Under the pieces are notes generated by a model, which did not search any database, had not been told where the DNA came from, and saw nothing but the letters and a program-made list of their open reading frames with translations. A program made the translations under genes and the position numbers. Below are positions 50,169-58,672 of a stretch of DNA of 64,000 nucleotides, in pieces. The stretch is from Streptomyces bicolor (lineage in GTDB: Bacteria > Actinomycetota > Actinomycetes > Streptomycetales > Streptomycetaceae): positions 62,001 through 126,000 of the forward strand of contig NZ_JOFS01000005.1 of NCBI RefSeq assembly GCF_000719285.1, given 5' to 3'. Positions within the stretch are counted from its first letter, which is position 1. The number at the start of each line of letters is the position of its first letter.

Positions 50169-50674
50169 GACCTGCTCCTGACAATAGAGCGCTGAAATTC
50201 GATCTCTCAGCCGTGCGCATTGCTTCCCGGCCGTGACGGCCGGTGTTCGGCCAAGGTTCGCGTCTTTTTGCGTCGATCACCGGATCAACCGGCTGAGACA
50301 GGTACTGACGGCTCGGTCCTGGCGCCCGGGCACCCAGAGCATGCCGGGATGCGAAGCCGTGCTGAAGCCGAATTAGCGCCATTGCCGAATACACGGAATG
50401 GAGATCACCTGCGCGCTGGATTTTGCATCAGCCCCCGGCTGTGTCAATTCACGATTCACCCTTACTACATTCAATTAGTCGCTGGGTAATGCTGTCGGCG
50501 TGTCCCAGTTGCGTCGGACTCTCGGTTCGACCGACTCGTGGAGCTGCCCACGACTCCTCCGATCCGGCCGCACCACACCTGGCGTCCGGACCCTTGTTCC
50601 GGCCCGCGGGCTCCTTTACGGTGAGGCGGCACATGCCGACCGGTTGGTATCCCAGGGGCAGGGTGGAGGCCGTC
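50169..50674. other. Divergent intergenic region, relatively AT-rich
   Basis: This 506-base gap between the RTX pair and the acyl-CoA synthetase has no convincing gene. CCGGCC-GTGAC-GGCCGG (50227-50243) is a perfect inverted repeat near the RTX side. The stretch 50380-50490 is unusually AT-rich for this genome and probably holds the promoters. An ATG at 50633 with GAGG upstream is a possible earlier start for the synthetase. Confidence 0.5.
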
Positions 50675-52438
50675 GTGGCGGACAACGCGCGCGTGGAGGA
50701 GTACTTGGCCGATGTACGGGCCCGTCAGCAGCGCGTATGGCCGGCCGCGATGCCGAGGGAGGTGGTGTACCCGCTCGGGCAGCGGCCGCTCACCGACCAC
50801 CTGCGGCACTGGGCCCGGCGTCATCCCGACCGCCTCGCGATCACCTTCTACGGCGAGCAGATCACGTACGCGGCGCTGGAGGACCTGACGGCGCGGCTGT
50901 GCGGCTGGCTGCAGCGCAGCGGCGTAGGCCCCGGTGACCGCGTCGGGGTGTTCCTGCCCAACTGCCCGCAGTTCGTCGTCGCCATGCTCGGCATCCTGCG
51001 CGCCGGTGCCGTGCATGTCCCGGTGAACCCGATGTTCCGGGAGTACGAGCTGCGGCACGAACTGGCCGACGCCGGGGTGGAGGTCCTGATCACTCTTGAC
51101 ACCCTGCGACCGCTGGTCGAGGCGGTGCGGCCCGACACCGCCGTACGGAGCGTGCTCGTCACCAGCCTCGCCGACATGCTCCCGTCCGATCCGGTGCTGC
51201 CGGTGCCGTCCGGCCTGGCGGGTGTCGGCCTGGCCGGCAGCGGGTGGGGGCAGGCCGTCGGCGGCGCCCGCGGCCAGGACCAGCCGGCCGACCTGGACGC
51301 ACTCGCCGCCCTGAACTACACCGGAGGGACCACCGGCCTGCCCAAGGGCTGCGAACACACCCAGCGGCACATGCTCTACACCGCGGCGACGGCGGCGGCC
51401 GCCGCCGGGATGGACCTCTCCGGCGACAACCCCGACGTGCTGCTGATCTACGTGCCGGTCTTCTGGATTGCCGGCGAGGACTTCGGCATCCTGCTGCCGC
51501 TGCTCACCGGCAGCGGCATCGTGCTGCTCACCCGGTGGGACCCCGAGGCCGTGCTGCAGGCGATCGAGCGGTACCGCGTGACGCTGATGCTGGGCACGGT
51601 CGACAACTACGTCGAGCTGATGGAGCACCCCGGCCTGCCCGGCACCGACCTGTCCAGCCTGGCGCAGCCGCGGGCCATGTCGTTCGTGCGCAAGCTGACG
51701 CCGGCGATCCGCGCCCGGTGGAGCTCCCTGGTCGGCGAGCACAGCGTGCTGCAGGAGGCGGCGTACGGCATGACCGAGACGCACACCGCGGACTCCTTCA
51801 CCACCGGGTTCCAGGACGGGGACCACGACCTGCTGACCGAGCCGGTCTTCTGCGGACTGCCCGTGCCGGGAACCGAGTTCATGGTTGTCGACCACGAGAG
51901 CGCCGAGCCGCTGCCGCTGGGCGAGCGCGGCGAGATCCTCGTACGATCCCCCTCCCTGCTCACCGGATACTGGCGGCAGCCGGAGGCCACCGCCCGGGTT
52001 CTGCGCGACGGCTGGCTGCACACCGGCGACATCGGAATGATCGACGAGGACGGGTGCCTGCACTACCTCGGCCGCAACAAGGAGATGATCAAGGTCTCGG
52101 GTATGAGCGTCTTCCCGTCCGAGCTGGAAGCGCTGTTGGCCCGGCACCCGGATGTGTTGACCGCGGCGGTGGTACCAATGGACGATCCCCAACGGGGCCA
52201 GGTGCCGCTGGCGTTCGTCCAGCCCCGCCCCGGCGCCGCGCTTGACGCCGAGGGCGTGCGCGCGTGGGCGCGGGCGAACATGGCGCCGTACAAGGTGCCC
52301 GTGGTGAGGTGCGTCGACGCCATGCCCATGACCACCACCGGCAAGGTGAAGAAGGGCGAGCTGCTGGAGCAGGCCGCGCGCCTCGCCGTGTCTTCGGCGT
52401 CCCCGGCCGCTGCCGATGCCTATGGAAAGGACCGGTGA
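50675..52438 (+). CDS. AMP-dependent acyl-CoA synthetase/ligase
   Basis: A 587-residue adenylate-forming enzyme activating a carboxylic acid to its CoA ester. The phosphate loop reads YTGGTTGLPKG, with Gly for the common Ser. YGMTETHTAD, DGWLHTGDIGMIDEDG, GRNKEMIKVSGMSVFPSE and the catalytic Lys region TTTGKVKKGEL are present. I prefer GTG 50675, which has GGAGG at five bases; ATG 50633 also has a usable site. The next gene, a carboxylase, begins at its stop codon, so the two are coupled: the acid would be activated and then carboxylated. Substrate class is unknown. Confidence 0.9.
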   Translation: MADNARVEEYLADVRARQQRVWPAAMPREVVYPLGQRPLTDHLRHWARRHPDRLAITFYGEQITYAALEDLTARLCGWLQRSGVGPGDRVGVFLPNCPQFVVAMLGILRAGAVHVPVNPMFREYELRHELADAGVEVLITLDTLRPLVEAVRPDTAVRSVLVTSLADMLPSDPVLPVPSGLAGVGLAGSGWGQAVGGARGQDQPADLDALAALNYTGGTTGLPKGCEHTQRHMLYTAATAAAAAGMDLSGDNPDVLLIYVPVFWIAGEDFGILLPLLTGSGIVLLTRWDPEAVLQAIERYRVTLMLGTVDNYVELMEHPGLPGTDLSSLAQPRAMSFVRKLTPAIRARWSSLVGEHSVLQEAAYGMTETHTADSFTTGFQDGDHDLLTEPVFCGLPVPGTEFMVVDHESAEPLPLGERGEILVRSPSLLTGYWRQPEATARVLRDGWLHTGDIGMIDEDGCLHYLGRNKEMIKVSGMSVFPSELEALLARHPDVLTAAVVPMDDPQRGQVPLAFVQPRPGAALDAEGVRAWARANMAPYKVPVVRCVDAMPMTTTGKVKKGELLEQAARLAVSSASPAAADAYGKDR

Positions 52439-52440
52439 CG

Positions 52441-55400
52441 ATGGGGCTGGCCAAGCTGCTGGTCGCCAACCGCGGCGAGATCGCGGTACGGGTGATCCGC
52501 GCCGCCCGTGAGCTGGACCTGCTGACGGTGGCGCTGCGTTCCCGCGACGAGGCGGACGCGCTGCACACCAGCATGGCGGACGAGATCGTGGTGCTCGACG
52601 GCGAGGGGCCGGAGGCCTTCCTGGACGCCGCGGCCCTGGTCGGCGCGGCGGTGCGCACGGGCTGCGACGCGGTCCACCCCGGCTACGGACTGCTGGCCGA
52701 GAACGCCGACTTCGCGCAGCGGTGCACCGACGCCGGACTCACCTGGGTCGGGCCACGCCCCGAGGTGCTGCGGACGCTCGGCGACAAGACCGCGGCCCGT
52801 GAACTCGCCGCGCGCCTCGGCGTGCCGGTGCTGCCGGCGACGTACGGCGACACCGGCATCGAGGAGGCGCGTGCGTTCATGGCCGGCCTCGGCGAGGGTG
52901 CCGCGGTGATGGTCAAGGCGGTCGCCGGCGGCGGCGGGCGCGGCATGCGGGCCGTGTACGAGGCAGGGCAGTTGGAGGAGGCCCTCCGGCGCTGCCGTTC
53001 CGAGGCCTCGCACGCCTTCGGCGACGGCGCGGTCTACGTCGAGCAGTTGCTGCGGCGTGCCCGCCATGTCGAGGTGCAGGTGCTCGGCGACGGCACGGGC
53101 GCCGTCGTCGGCTACGGCGACCGCGACTGCAGCCTGCAGCGGCACCGGCAGAAGATCGTGGAGATCGCGCCGGCGCCCGGCCTCGACAAGGCGGTGCGGG
53201 CCGGGCTGCACGATGCGGCGCTGCGCATGGCCCAGGAGGTCGCCTACGCCGGTCTCGGCACGTTCGAGTTCCTCGTGGACACCGGCGACGGCTCCCCGGG
53301 CTTCTACTTCCTCGAGGCCAACCCGCGCATCCAGGTCGAACACACCGTCACCGAGGAGGTCACCGGCATCGACCTGGTCAAGGCCCAGCTGCGGGTGGCC
53401 TCCGGCGAGAGCCTCGACCGGATCGGGGCGGGGCAGGCTCCCGTTCCCCGCGGCTGCGCGGTGCAGGTGCGGGTCAACGCCGAGACGATTCGCCCCAACG
53501 GCACGGTGCTGCCCGCCGCCGGCACCCTGGACGTCTTCTGGCCGCCGGCCGGGCCGGGTGTGCGCGTCGACACCGCCGCGTTCCCCGGCGGTCGGGTCAG
53601 CCCGCGCTTCGATTCGCTGCTGGCCAAGCTCGTCGCCCACGACGGTTCCGGCAGCCTGCCCGAAACGCTCGCCCGCGCCCGCCGCGCCCTGGCGGAGCTG
53701 AGGGTCGAGGGAGTCGCCACCAACGCCGAGGTGCTGCGGCGACTGTTGGAGGCACCCGAGGTCGTCGCCGGGCGGCTGCACACGGCGCTGTTCGACGAAC
53801 TCCTGCCCGCACTGGTCCCGCAGGAGAGAGAACAGGAGACAGACCGGGGGAAGGACGCGGAGGTCCCCGACGCGTTCGAGCCGCAGGGCACGCTCACCGT
53901 CACCGCGCCCATGACGGCCACCATCGTCGACGTCACCGTCGCCGAAGGCGAGCGCGTACGGGCCGGAAGCACACTGGTGGTCCTGGAATCCATGAAGATG
54001 GAGCACCTGCTCCAGGCGCCGGGCGACGGCGTGGTCGTCGCCGTACGGGCAGAGCTGGGTGATCTGGCCGAGCACGGTCAGCCGCTGGTGGTGATGGAGG
54101 CCACCGGCGCGGCGGACGGTGAGCCGCACCCCGAGGAGCGGCCGGACCCGGACGCCCCACGAGCCGATCTGGAGGAGGTGCGGGCGCGCAAGCGGTTCGG
54201 CGACGACGGCGACCGCCCCGAGATGGTCGCCCGGCGGCACGCCGAGGGGCGGCGCACCGCCCGCGAGAACATCGCCGACCTGTGTGATCCGGGCAGTTTC
54301 GTCGAGTACGGCGGCCTGGCCATCGCCGCCCAGCGCAGCCGCCGGTCCCTGGACGAACTCATCCGCCGCACCCCCGCCGACGGCCTGGTCGGCGGCGTGG
54401 GCACGGTGGGCGCCGACCGGTTCGGACCCCGGTCCGCCCGCGTGGTGGCGATGTCGTACGACTACAGCGTGATGGCCGGCACCCAGGGCATCATGGGCCA
54501 CCGCAAGAAGGACCGGCTCTTCGCGGTGGCCGAACAGGCACACTTGCCCGTCGTCCTGTTCGCCGAAGGGGGCGGCGGCCGGCCGGGCGATGTGGACGGC
54601 ACGGTGGTCTCCGGCCTGGACTGCATGGCCTTCGCGCTGTTCGCGTCCCTGAGCGGGAAGGTGCCGCTGGTCGGCATCGGCTCGGGGCGCTGCTTCGCCG
54701 GCAACGCCGCGCTGCTCGGCTGCTGCGACGTCATCATCGCCACGCCCGAGGCCACCATCGGCATGGGCGGCCCGGCGATGATCGAGGGCGGGGGACTGGG
54801 CAGCTACGCGCCGGAGGACATCGGGCCGGTCGAGGTCCAGCGGGCGAACGGCGTCATCGACCTCCAGGCCGAGGACGACGCGGATGCCGTCCGGCTGGCG
54901 CGCACGTATCTGTCGTACTTCCAGGGGCCGGTGACGGAATGGGAGTGCCCCGACCAGCGCCGACTGCGCCAGCTCGTTCCCGAGAACCGGCGGCGGGCGT
55001 ACGACGTGCGTGCGGTCATCGCCACCCTCGCCGACGCGGACTCCGTCCTGGAGCTGCGACGGCACTTCGGACGCGGCGTCATCACCGCTCTGGCCCGGGT
55101 GGAGGGGCGTCCGTGCGGCATCCTCGCCAACGACCCGCGGCATCTGGGCGGCGCCATCGACTCCGACGCGGCCGACAAGGCGAGCCGCTTCCTGCAGCTG
55201 TGCGACGCGTTCGGGCTGCCGGTGGTCTCCCTGTGCGACACACCCGGGTTCATGGTCGGCCCCGATGCGGAGAAGACCGCGACCGTCCGGCATGTCAGCC
55301 GCATGTTCGTCCACGCCTCGGCGCTCACGGTGCCCTTCGGAGTGATCGTGCTGCGCAAGGGCTACGGGCTGGGCGCCCAGGCCATGGCCGGTGGCGGCTT

Positions 55401-55704
55401 CCGCATCCCCCGGTTCACGGTTGCCTGGCCCACGGGCGAGTTCGGGCCGATGGGCATCGAGGGCGCGGTGCGGCTGGGCTACCGCCGGGAGTTGGCAGCC
55501 ATTGAGGACGCGGACGAGCGCGAGCGGGAGTTCGCCCGCAGGGTCGCGGCCGCCTACGAGCACGGCAAGGCCCTCAACGTCGCATCGGTCTTCGAGATCG
55601 ACGACGTCATCGACCCGGCCGAGTCCCGACGCTGGATCAGCACGCTGCTGCATGACCCCGAGCCCGGGCGGCGCGGCTCACGCCGCTGCGTCGACACCTG
55701 GTGA
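52441..55704 (+). CDS. Single-chain biotin-dependent acyl-CoA carboxylase
   Basis: A 1087-residue fusion of all three catalytic parts. Biotin carboxylase occupies about residues 1-460 (ATP-grasp loop KAVAGGGGRGMRAV, catalytic DCSLQRHRQKIVE and EANPRIQVEHTVTE). The biotin carrier domain is about 480-560, with Lys 519 in LESMKMEHL. Carboxyltransferase fills about 575-1087 (ARENIADLCDPGSFVEYGGL, LCDTPGFMVGPDAEK, FGPMGIEGAVRLGYR). Actinobacterial enzymes are usually split into two or three chains. ATG 52441 follows AAAGGA at nine bases; GTG 52435 overlaps the synthetase stop. It would carboxylate the acyl-CoA made by the previous gene. Confidence 0.93.
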   Translation: MGLAKLLVANRGEIAVRVIRAARELDLLTVALRSRDEADALHTSMADEIVVLDGEGPEAFLDAAALVGAAVRTGCDAVHPGYGLLAENADFAQRCTDAGLTWVGPRPEVLRTLGDKTAARELAARLGVPVLPATYGDTGIEEARAFMAGLGEGAAVMVKAVAGGGGRGMRAVYEAGQLEEALRRCRSEASHAFGDGAVYVEQLLRRARHVEVQVLGDGTGAVVGYGDRDCSLQRHRQKIVEIAPAPGLDKAVRAGLHDAALRMAQEVAYAGLGTFEFLVDTGDGSPGFYFLEANPRIQVEHTVTEEVTGIDLVKAQLRVASGESLDRIGAGQAPVPRGCAVQVRVNAETIRPNGTVLPAAGTLDVFWPPAGPGVRVDTAAFPGGRVSPRFDSLLAKLVAHDGSGSLPETLARARRALAELRVEGVATNAEVLRRLLEAPEVVAGRLHTALFDELLPALVPQEREQETDRGKDAEVPDAFEPQGTLTVTAPMTATIVDVTVAEGERVRAGSTLVVLESMKMEHLLQAPGDGVVVAVRAELGDLAEHGQPLVVMEATGAADGEPHPEERPDPDAPRADLEEVRARKRFGDDGDRPEMVARRHAEGRRTARENIADLCDPGSFVEYGGLAIAAQRSRRSLDELIRRTPADGLVGGVGTVGADRFGPRSARVVAMSYDYSVMAGTQGIMGHRKKDRLFAVAEQAHLPVVLFAEGGGGRPGDVDGTVVSGLDCMAFALFASLSGKVPLVGIGSGRCFAGNAALLGCCDVIIATPEATIGMGGPAMIEGGGLGSYAPEDIGPVEVQRANGVIDLQAEDDADAVRLARTYLSYFQGPVTEWECPDQRRLRQLVPENRRRAYDVRAVIATLADADSVLELRRHFGRGVITALARVEGRPCGILANDPRHLGGAIDSDAADKASRFLQLCDAFGLPVVSLCDTPGFMVGPDAEKTATVRHVSRMFVHASALTVPFGVIVLRKGYGLGAQAMAGGGFRIPRFTVAWPTGEFGPMGIEGAVRLGYRRELAAIEDADEREREFARRVAAAYEHGKALNVASVFEIDDVIDPAESRRWISTLLHDPEPGRRGSRRCVDTW

Positions 55705-55723
55705 AGGCCTGCCGACGCCCGGC

Positions 55724-55816
55724 AGGCTGCTGAACGTCCTGCTCGTGGCCCTCGCCCCCGAGGTCGACCTGCGCTACGAGCGCCTCTACGGCTGCATCGA
55801 GGACGATGTGAAAGCC
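55724..55816 (+). pseudogene. Fragment resembling an AAA-ATPase-associated domain
   Basis: Just after the carboxylase a 30-residue stretch in one frame reads LLNVLLVALAPEVDLRY followed by ERLYGCIEDDV. It closely resembles a segment that precedes the ATPase core in large Streptomyces AAA proteins. There is no start, no remaining ATPase motif, and the frame soon runs out. I take it as a leftover of a deleted gene on the plus strand. Identification rests on memory of the family, so confidence is moderate. Confidence 0.45.
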
Positions 55817-55862
55817 GACCGACGACGGGCGTCGGCGAAGGCGCCGCCCGTCGTCGGGACCG

Positions 55863-57815
55863 TCAGAGGGCGATGATCTGCCACTGCTCCTCAGGCGCGC
55901 GGTTGTACGTGGACTGGTTGATGTTGGCCCCATCGCCGGTCGAGCCTCCGTCGACGGTGAGCGACAGTCCGCTGAACCGGTTGGTGAAGTAGTAGTAACC
56001 GTCGCCGGTCGGCGTGACCGCCCAGTGCTGCTGGGGAACGTTGTCGTCCTGGTAGATGGCGACGTTCCCGCCCTCCGCCCGCGAGAGTCCGGCCACCTCC
56101 ATCAGCTTGCCGCTGTTCACGTTCTTGATCTCGTAGTAGCCGTCTCCGGTGGAGGCGAAGGTCCACTTCTGGGCGGTGTTGTTCAGCCACGGCCACTGCT
56201 GGATGTTGGTGCCGTTGGCGGTGCCGAAGTTGTACACGTCGACGACTTTGCCGCTCTTGCGGTTGACGATGCGGTAGACAGTGCCGTCGCCCGGCAGGAC
56301 CTTCGACACCAGTGCCGGCTTGGCCGTCCGGCCGCCGATCCTGACGCCGCCCATGTTGGCGTAGCCGCCGGTGGCCGCGTTGGCCTGGATCCGTACGAAG
56401 CCCACGTTCCGGGCGGGCCATTCGGCCACCTTGGTGGCGCGGTCGCCGGCCCAGGTGCCGGTGGCGACCTGGGTGAAGTTCGTTCCGTCGGTGCTGGTGG
56501 AGATGGTGTACGAGGTGATGTCGCCGTCGGTGGAGTTGGTGCGGTTCCACTGTTTGGGCAGGTACTCCAGGGTGGAGACGTTGCTCCACACCCCGCCGAG
56601 ATCGATCGTGATCGAGTGAGGCAGGGCCGGGGACAGCCCCCACGTCGACCAGCAGGTCTCGTAGCCCCTGTCGCTGAGTCCGTCGATGGCGTTGAGCGGT
56701 CCCTCGCCGGTGCGGAATCCGGTGGCGTAGGCGCTGACGGGGGTCACGGGGTGTTCGGCTCGGGGCATCTGGGCGGGCAGTCGCGGGCGGGAGGTGTTCG
56801 GGCTCCAGGCCGCCCCCACTTCGGCGAGTCGGTTGACGATGTTGGTGTCCAGTCTGCCGTTGCGGTTGGGCGGGCAGTTGAGGATGAACGAGGTGTACTT
56901 CGGTTCCAGGTCCGCCAGGTGGGACAGGATCGCGTCCTTGCTCATCGGATCCTCGGTCGCCGTGTGCGGATGCCAGAACCAGCCCCTGCTGATCGTCTGT
57001 CCCTGCGTGGCTGCGTAGGTGTTTCCGGCCGGCGCGGTGATGCCCATCGGCTCCTCGAAGTAGATCGCGTCGCCGATGAACGGCACCGACAGCGCACCGT
57101 GGTCGATCATGACGATGTCCGGCTGGAGCGACTTCACGTGCTCGCGGATCCGCTGGTACGAGACGGCCTGCTGGCCCATCTGCCACGCGTAACCGTCGGT
57201 GACGAACATGTCGATGGTGCCGTAGTTGGTGAGCAGCTCGGTGATCTGACCGAGGATGAAGGTCATGTCGCTGGGCTGGATGGCATCGGTGATGTCGAGA
57301 CCGGACACCGTGTGCCGGGTCTCCCACGCCTCGACGCCGAAGGTGCGGTCCCATATCGAGTAGTAGAAACCGACCCTCAGCCCCTTCGCCCGGAAGGCGT
57401 CGCAGTACGCCTTCACCACGTCCTGCTTGTAGGAGCTGTTCGCGACGTTCTGGGTTCCATAGGCGCTCGGCCACAGGGCGAAGCCGTCATGGTGCTTGGT
57501 CGTCAGGAGGCCGTAACTCATCTTCGCCGCCGCGGCGGCGGCCGCCCACTGGGCACAGTCCACGGTCGGAGGGGCGAACTTGGCGGGGTCCTGGTTCGGG
57601 GCCGCCCACTCCTCGTTGGTGAACGTGCCCAGGCTGAAGTGGTTGAACATGCCGAACCGCATGTTCACCAGCTTTTCCAGGTTGGTCTGGGGGTCCGCGG
57701 CGGCCGCCTCCGCCAGCAGGCGCGACAACGCGGGGGTCACGGGCAGCGCGGTCGCGGCCACAGCGGCGCCCGCGGCACCCAGCAGCGTGCGTCGGGACAG
57801 TCTTCCTGACGACAT
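55863..57815 (-). CDS. Secreted GH29 alpha-L-fucosidase with CBM32-like and ricin-type lectin domains
   Basis: A 650-residue exported enzyme. A twin-arginine signal (SRRTLLGAAGAA) leads to a GH29 TIM barrel (about residues 40-350) with RFGMFNHFSLGTF, LLTTKHHDGFALW and the nucleophile region IDMFVTDGYAWQ. A discoidin/CBM32-like beta domain (about 365-500) and a ricin-B lectin domain (about 515-650) with QQWPW, QKWTF and EEQWQII follow. It removes alpha-L-fucose from plant or animal glycans. It diverges from the GH43 genes across 857 bases that contain two palindromes. Confidence 0.9.
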   Translation of the reverse strand: MSSGRLSRRTLLGAAGAAVAATALPVTPALSRLLAEAAAADPQTNLEKLVNMRFGMFNHFSLGTFTNEEWAAPNQDPAKFAPPTVDCAQWAAAAAAAKMSYGLLTTKHHDGFALWPSAYGTQNVANSSYKQDVVKAYCDAFRAKGLRVGFYYSIWDRTFGVEAWETRHTVSGLDITDAIQPSDMTFILGQITELLTNYGTIDMFVTDGYAWQMGQQAVSYQRIREHVKSLQPDIVMIDHGALSVPFIGDAIYFEEPMGITAPAGNTYAATQGQTISRGWFWHPHTATEDPMSKDAILSHLADLEPKYTSFILNCPPNRNGRLDTNIVNRLAEVGAAWSPNTSRPRLPAQMPRAEHPVTPVSAYATGFRTGEGPLNAIDGLSDRGYETCWSTWGLSPALPHSITIDLGGVWSNVSTLEYLPKQWNRTNSTDGDITSYTISTSTDGTNFTQVATGTWAGDRATKVAEWPARNVGFVRIQANAATGGYANMGGVRIGGRTAKPALVSKVLPGDGTVYRIVNRKSGKVVDVYNFGTANGTNIQQWPWLNNTAQKWTFASTGDGYYEIKNVNSGKLMEVAGLSRAEGGNVAIYQDDNVPQQHWAVTPTGDGYYYFTNRFSGLSLTVDGGSTGDGANINQSTYNRAPEEQWQIIAL

Positions 57816-58100
57816 GGGGCTTGCTCCTACGTCCAGGGGGATTCGGCGTATTCATCTACGGGAAACCGCCCGTCCGTTCGCGGGAGGGAGGCCGTACGTC
57901 CCGACGATTCGGGCACGAGGGCGTCCCCTTGGCGGAGAGAACACACGAGTGGGGCCGGTACTCCTGGGTGTCGGGTACCGGGTGTTACGCATGAAGTTCG
58001 GCCCTGTAACCCGTCCATGTCAACGGCTGTGCAGGGATGAACTGCCATCCACTGGAAGTCGTTTTGCCGGTTATCGGCAGCGATATTGCGATTCGCCCGG

Positions 58101-58123
58101 CACTAGACATGGCATGTCTAGTG
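58101..58123. promoter_or_regulatory. 23-bp perfect palindrome in the glycan locus
   Basis: CACTAGACATG and CATGTCTAGTG are perfect 11-bp arms around one G. It sits 285 bases upstream of the fucosidase start and 550 upstream of the first GH43 gene. It is the strongest symmetry in the window and probably the site of a sugar-responsive repressor, which is not encoded here. The rest of the 857-base gap has no gene I can support. Confidence 0.7.
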
Positions 58124-58213
58124 CGCCCTTGCGGGTCCCACGGGCTACTGCTGCCGGAGGTGTTGACGCATTCCGGTTCCCGCGCTTAACGTCTGCCCGA
58201 CCGTACGAACGTC

Positions 58214-58229
58214 GTTCGATTTATCGAAC
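58214..58229. promoter_or_regulatory. 16-bp palindrome upstream of the GH43 genes
   Basis: GTTCGAT and ATCGAAC are perfect 7-bp arms around TT. It lies 443 bases before the GH43 start and 90 bases from the 23-bp palindrome. AT content at the centre is higher than the surroundings, so it may overlap a promoter. Confidence 0.5.
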
Positions 58230-58672
58230 AACTCACTTCGGTGGACCAGGAGTCGGCTACGGGGGCTTCCTTCCATCGAGCACTGGGAGGCACACCGCAC
58301 GGCGCAGCAGCGGTCAGGACCTGGAGGCGGAGACCGGGTCGACAGCCGCTGACTTCGCCGTACGCCGAAGGGCGTTGGGCTTGGACAAGACAGAAACAGG
58401 AGCCGTACGAGAACAGGACGCCGCAGCGGCTCCGGCGAGGAGCCGCCTCGCAGGAGCCGAAAGAGGCACAGACGTCTCGCCGCACCGCGCCCTCGCGCGC
58501 TCACCACGGCGAAGTGCGCCGCACACGGGAGACACACCGCTCGCCGGATCCCGTCGGCCCTCTTCCGAGCCGGTCCTGTCCCGCCAACACCGAGACCGAA
58601 CTCCCCCCGGGCCACCCCGACTTGGGCACTTTTCGCCCAGTGACGGCCTTCGCAGAACGACAGGAGACGTGG

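Noticed and set aside
52420..55653. A very long open frame antisense to the carboxylase (over 1000 codons)
   Set aside because: It mirrors a GC-rich gene, its composition is Arg/Gly/His-heavy, and it contains no family motif; the plus-strand carboxylase has complete domains.
58241..58672. N-terminal extension of the first GH43 gene
   Set aside because: It would place about 144 charged, low-complexity residues before a clear signal peptide; the ATG at 58673 has its own ribosome site.
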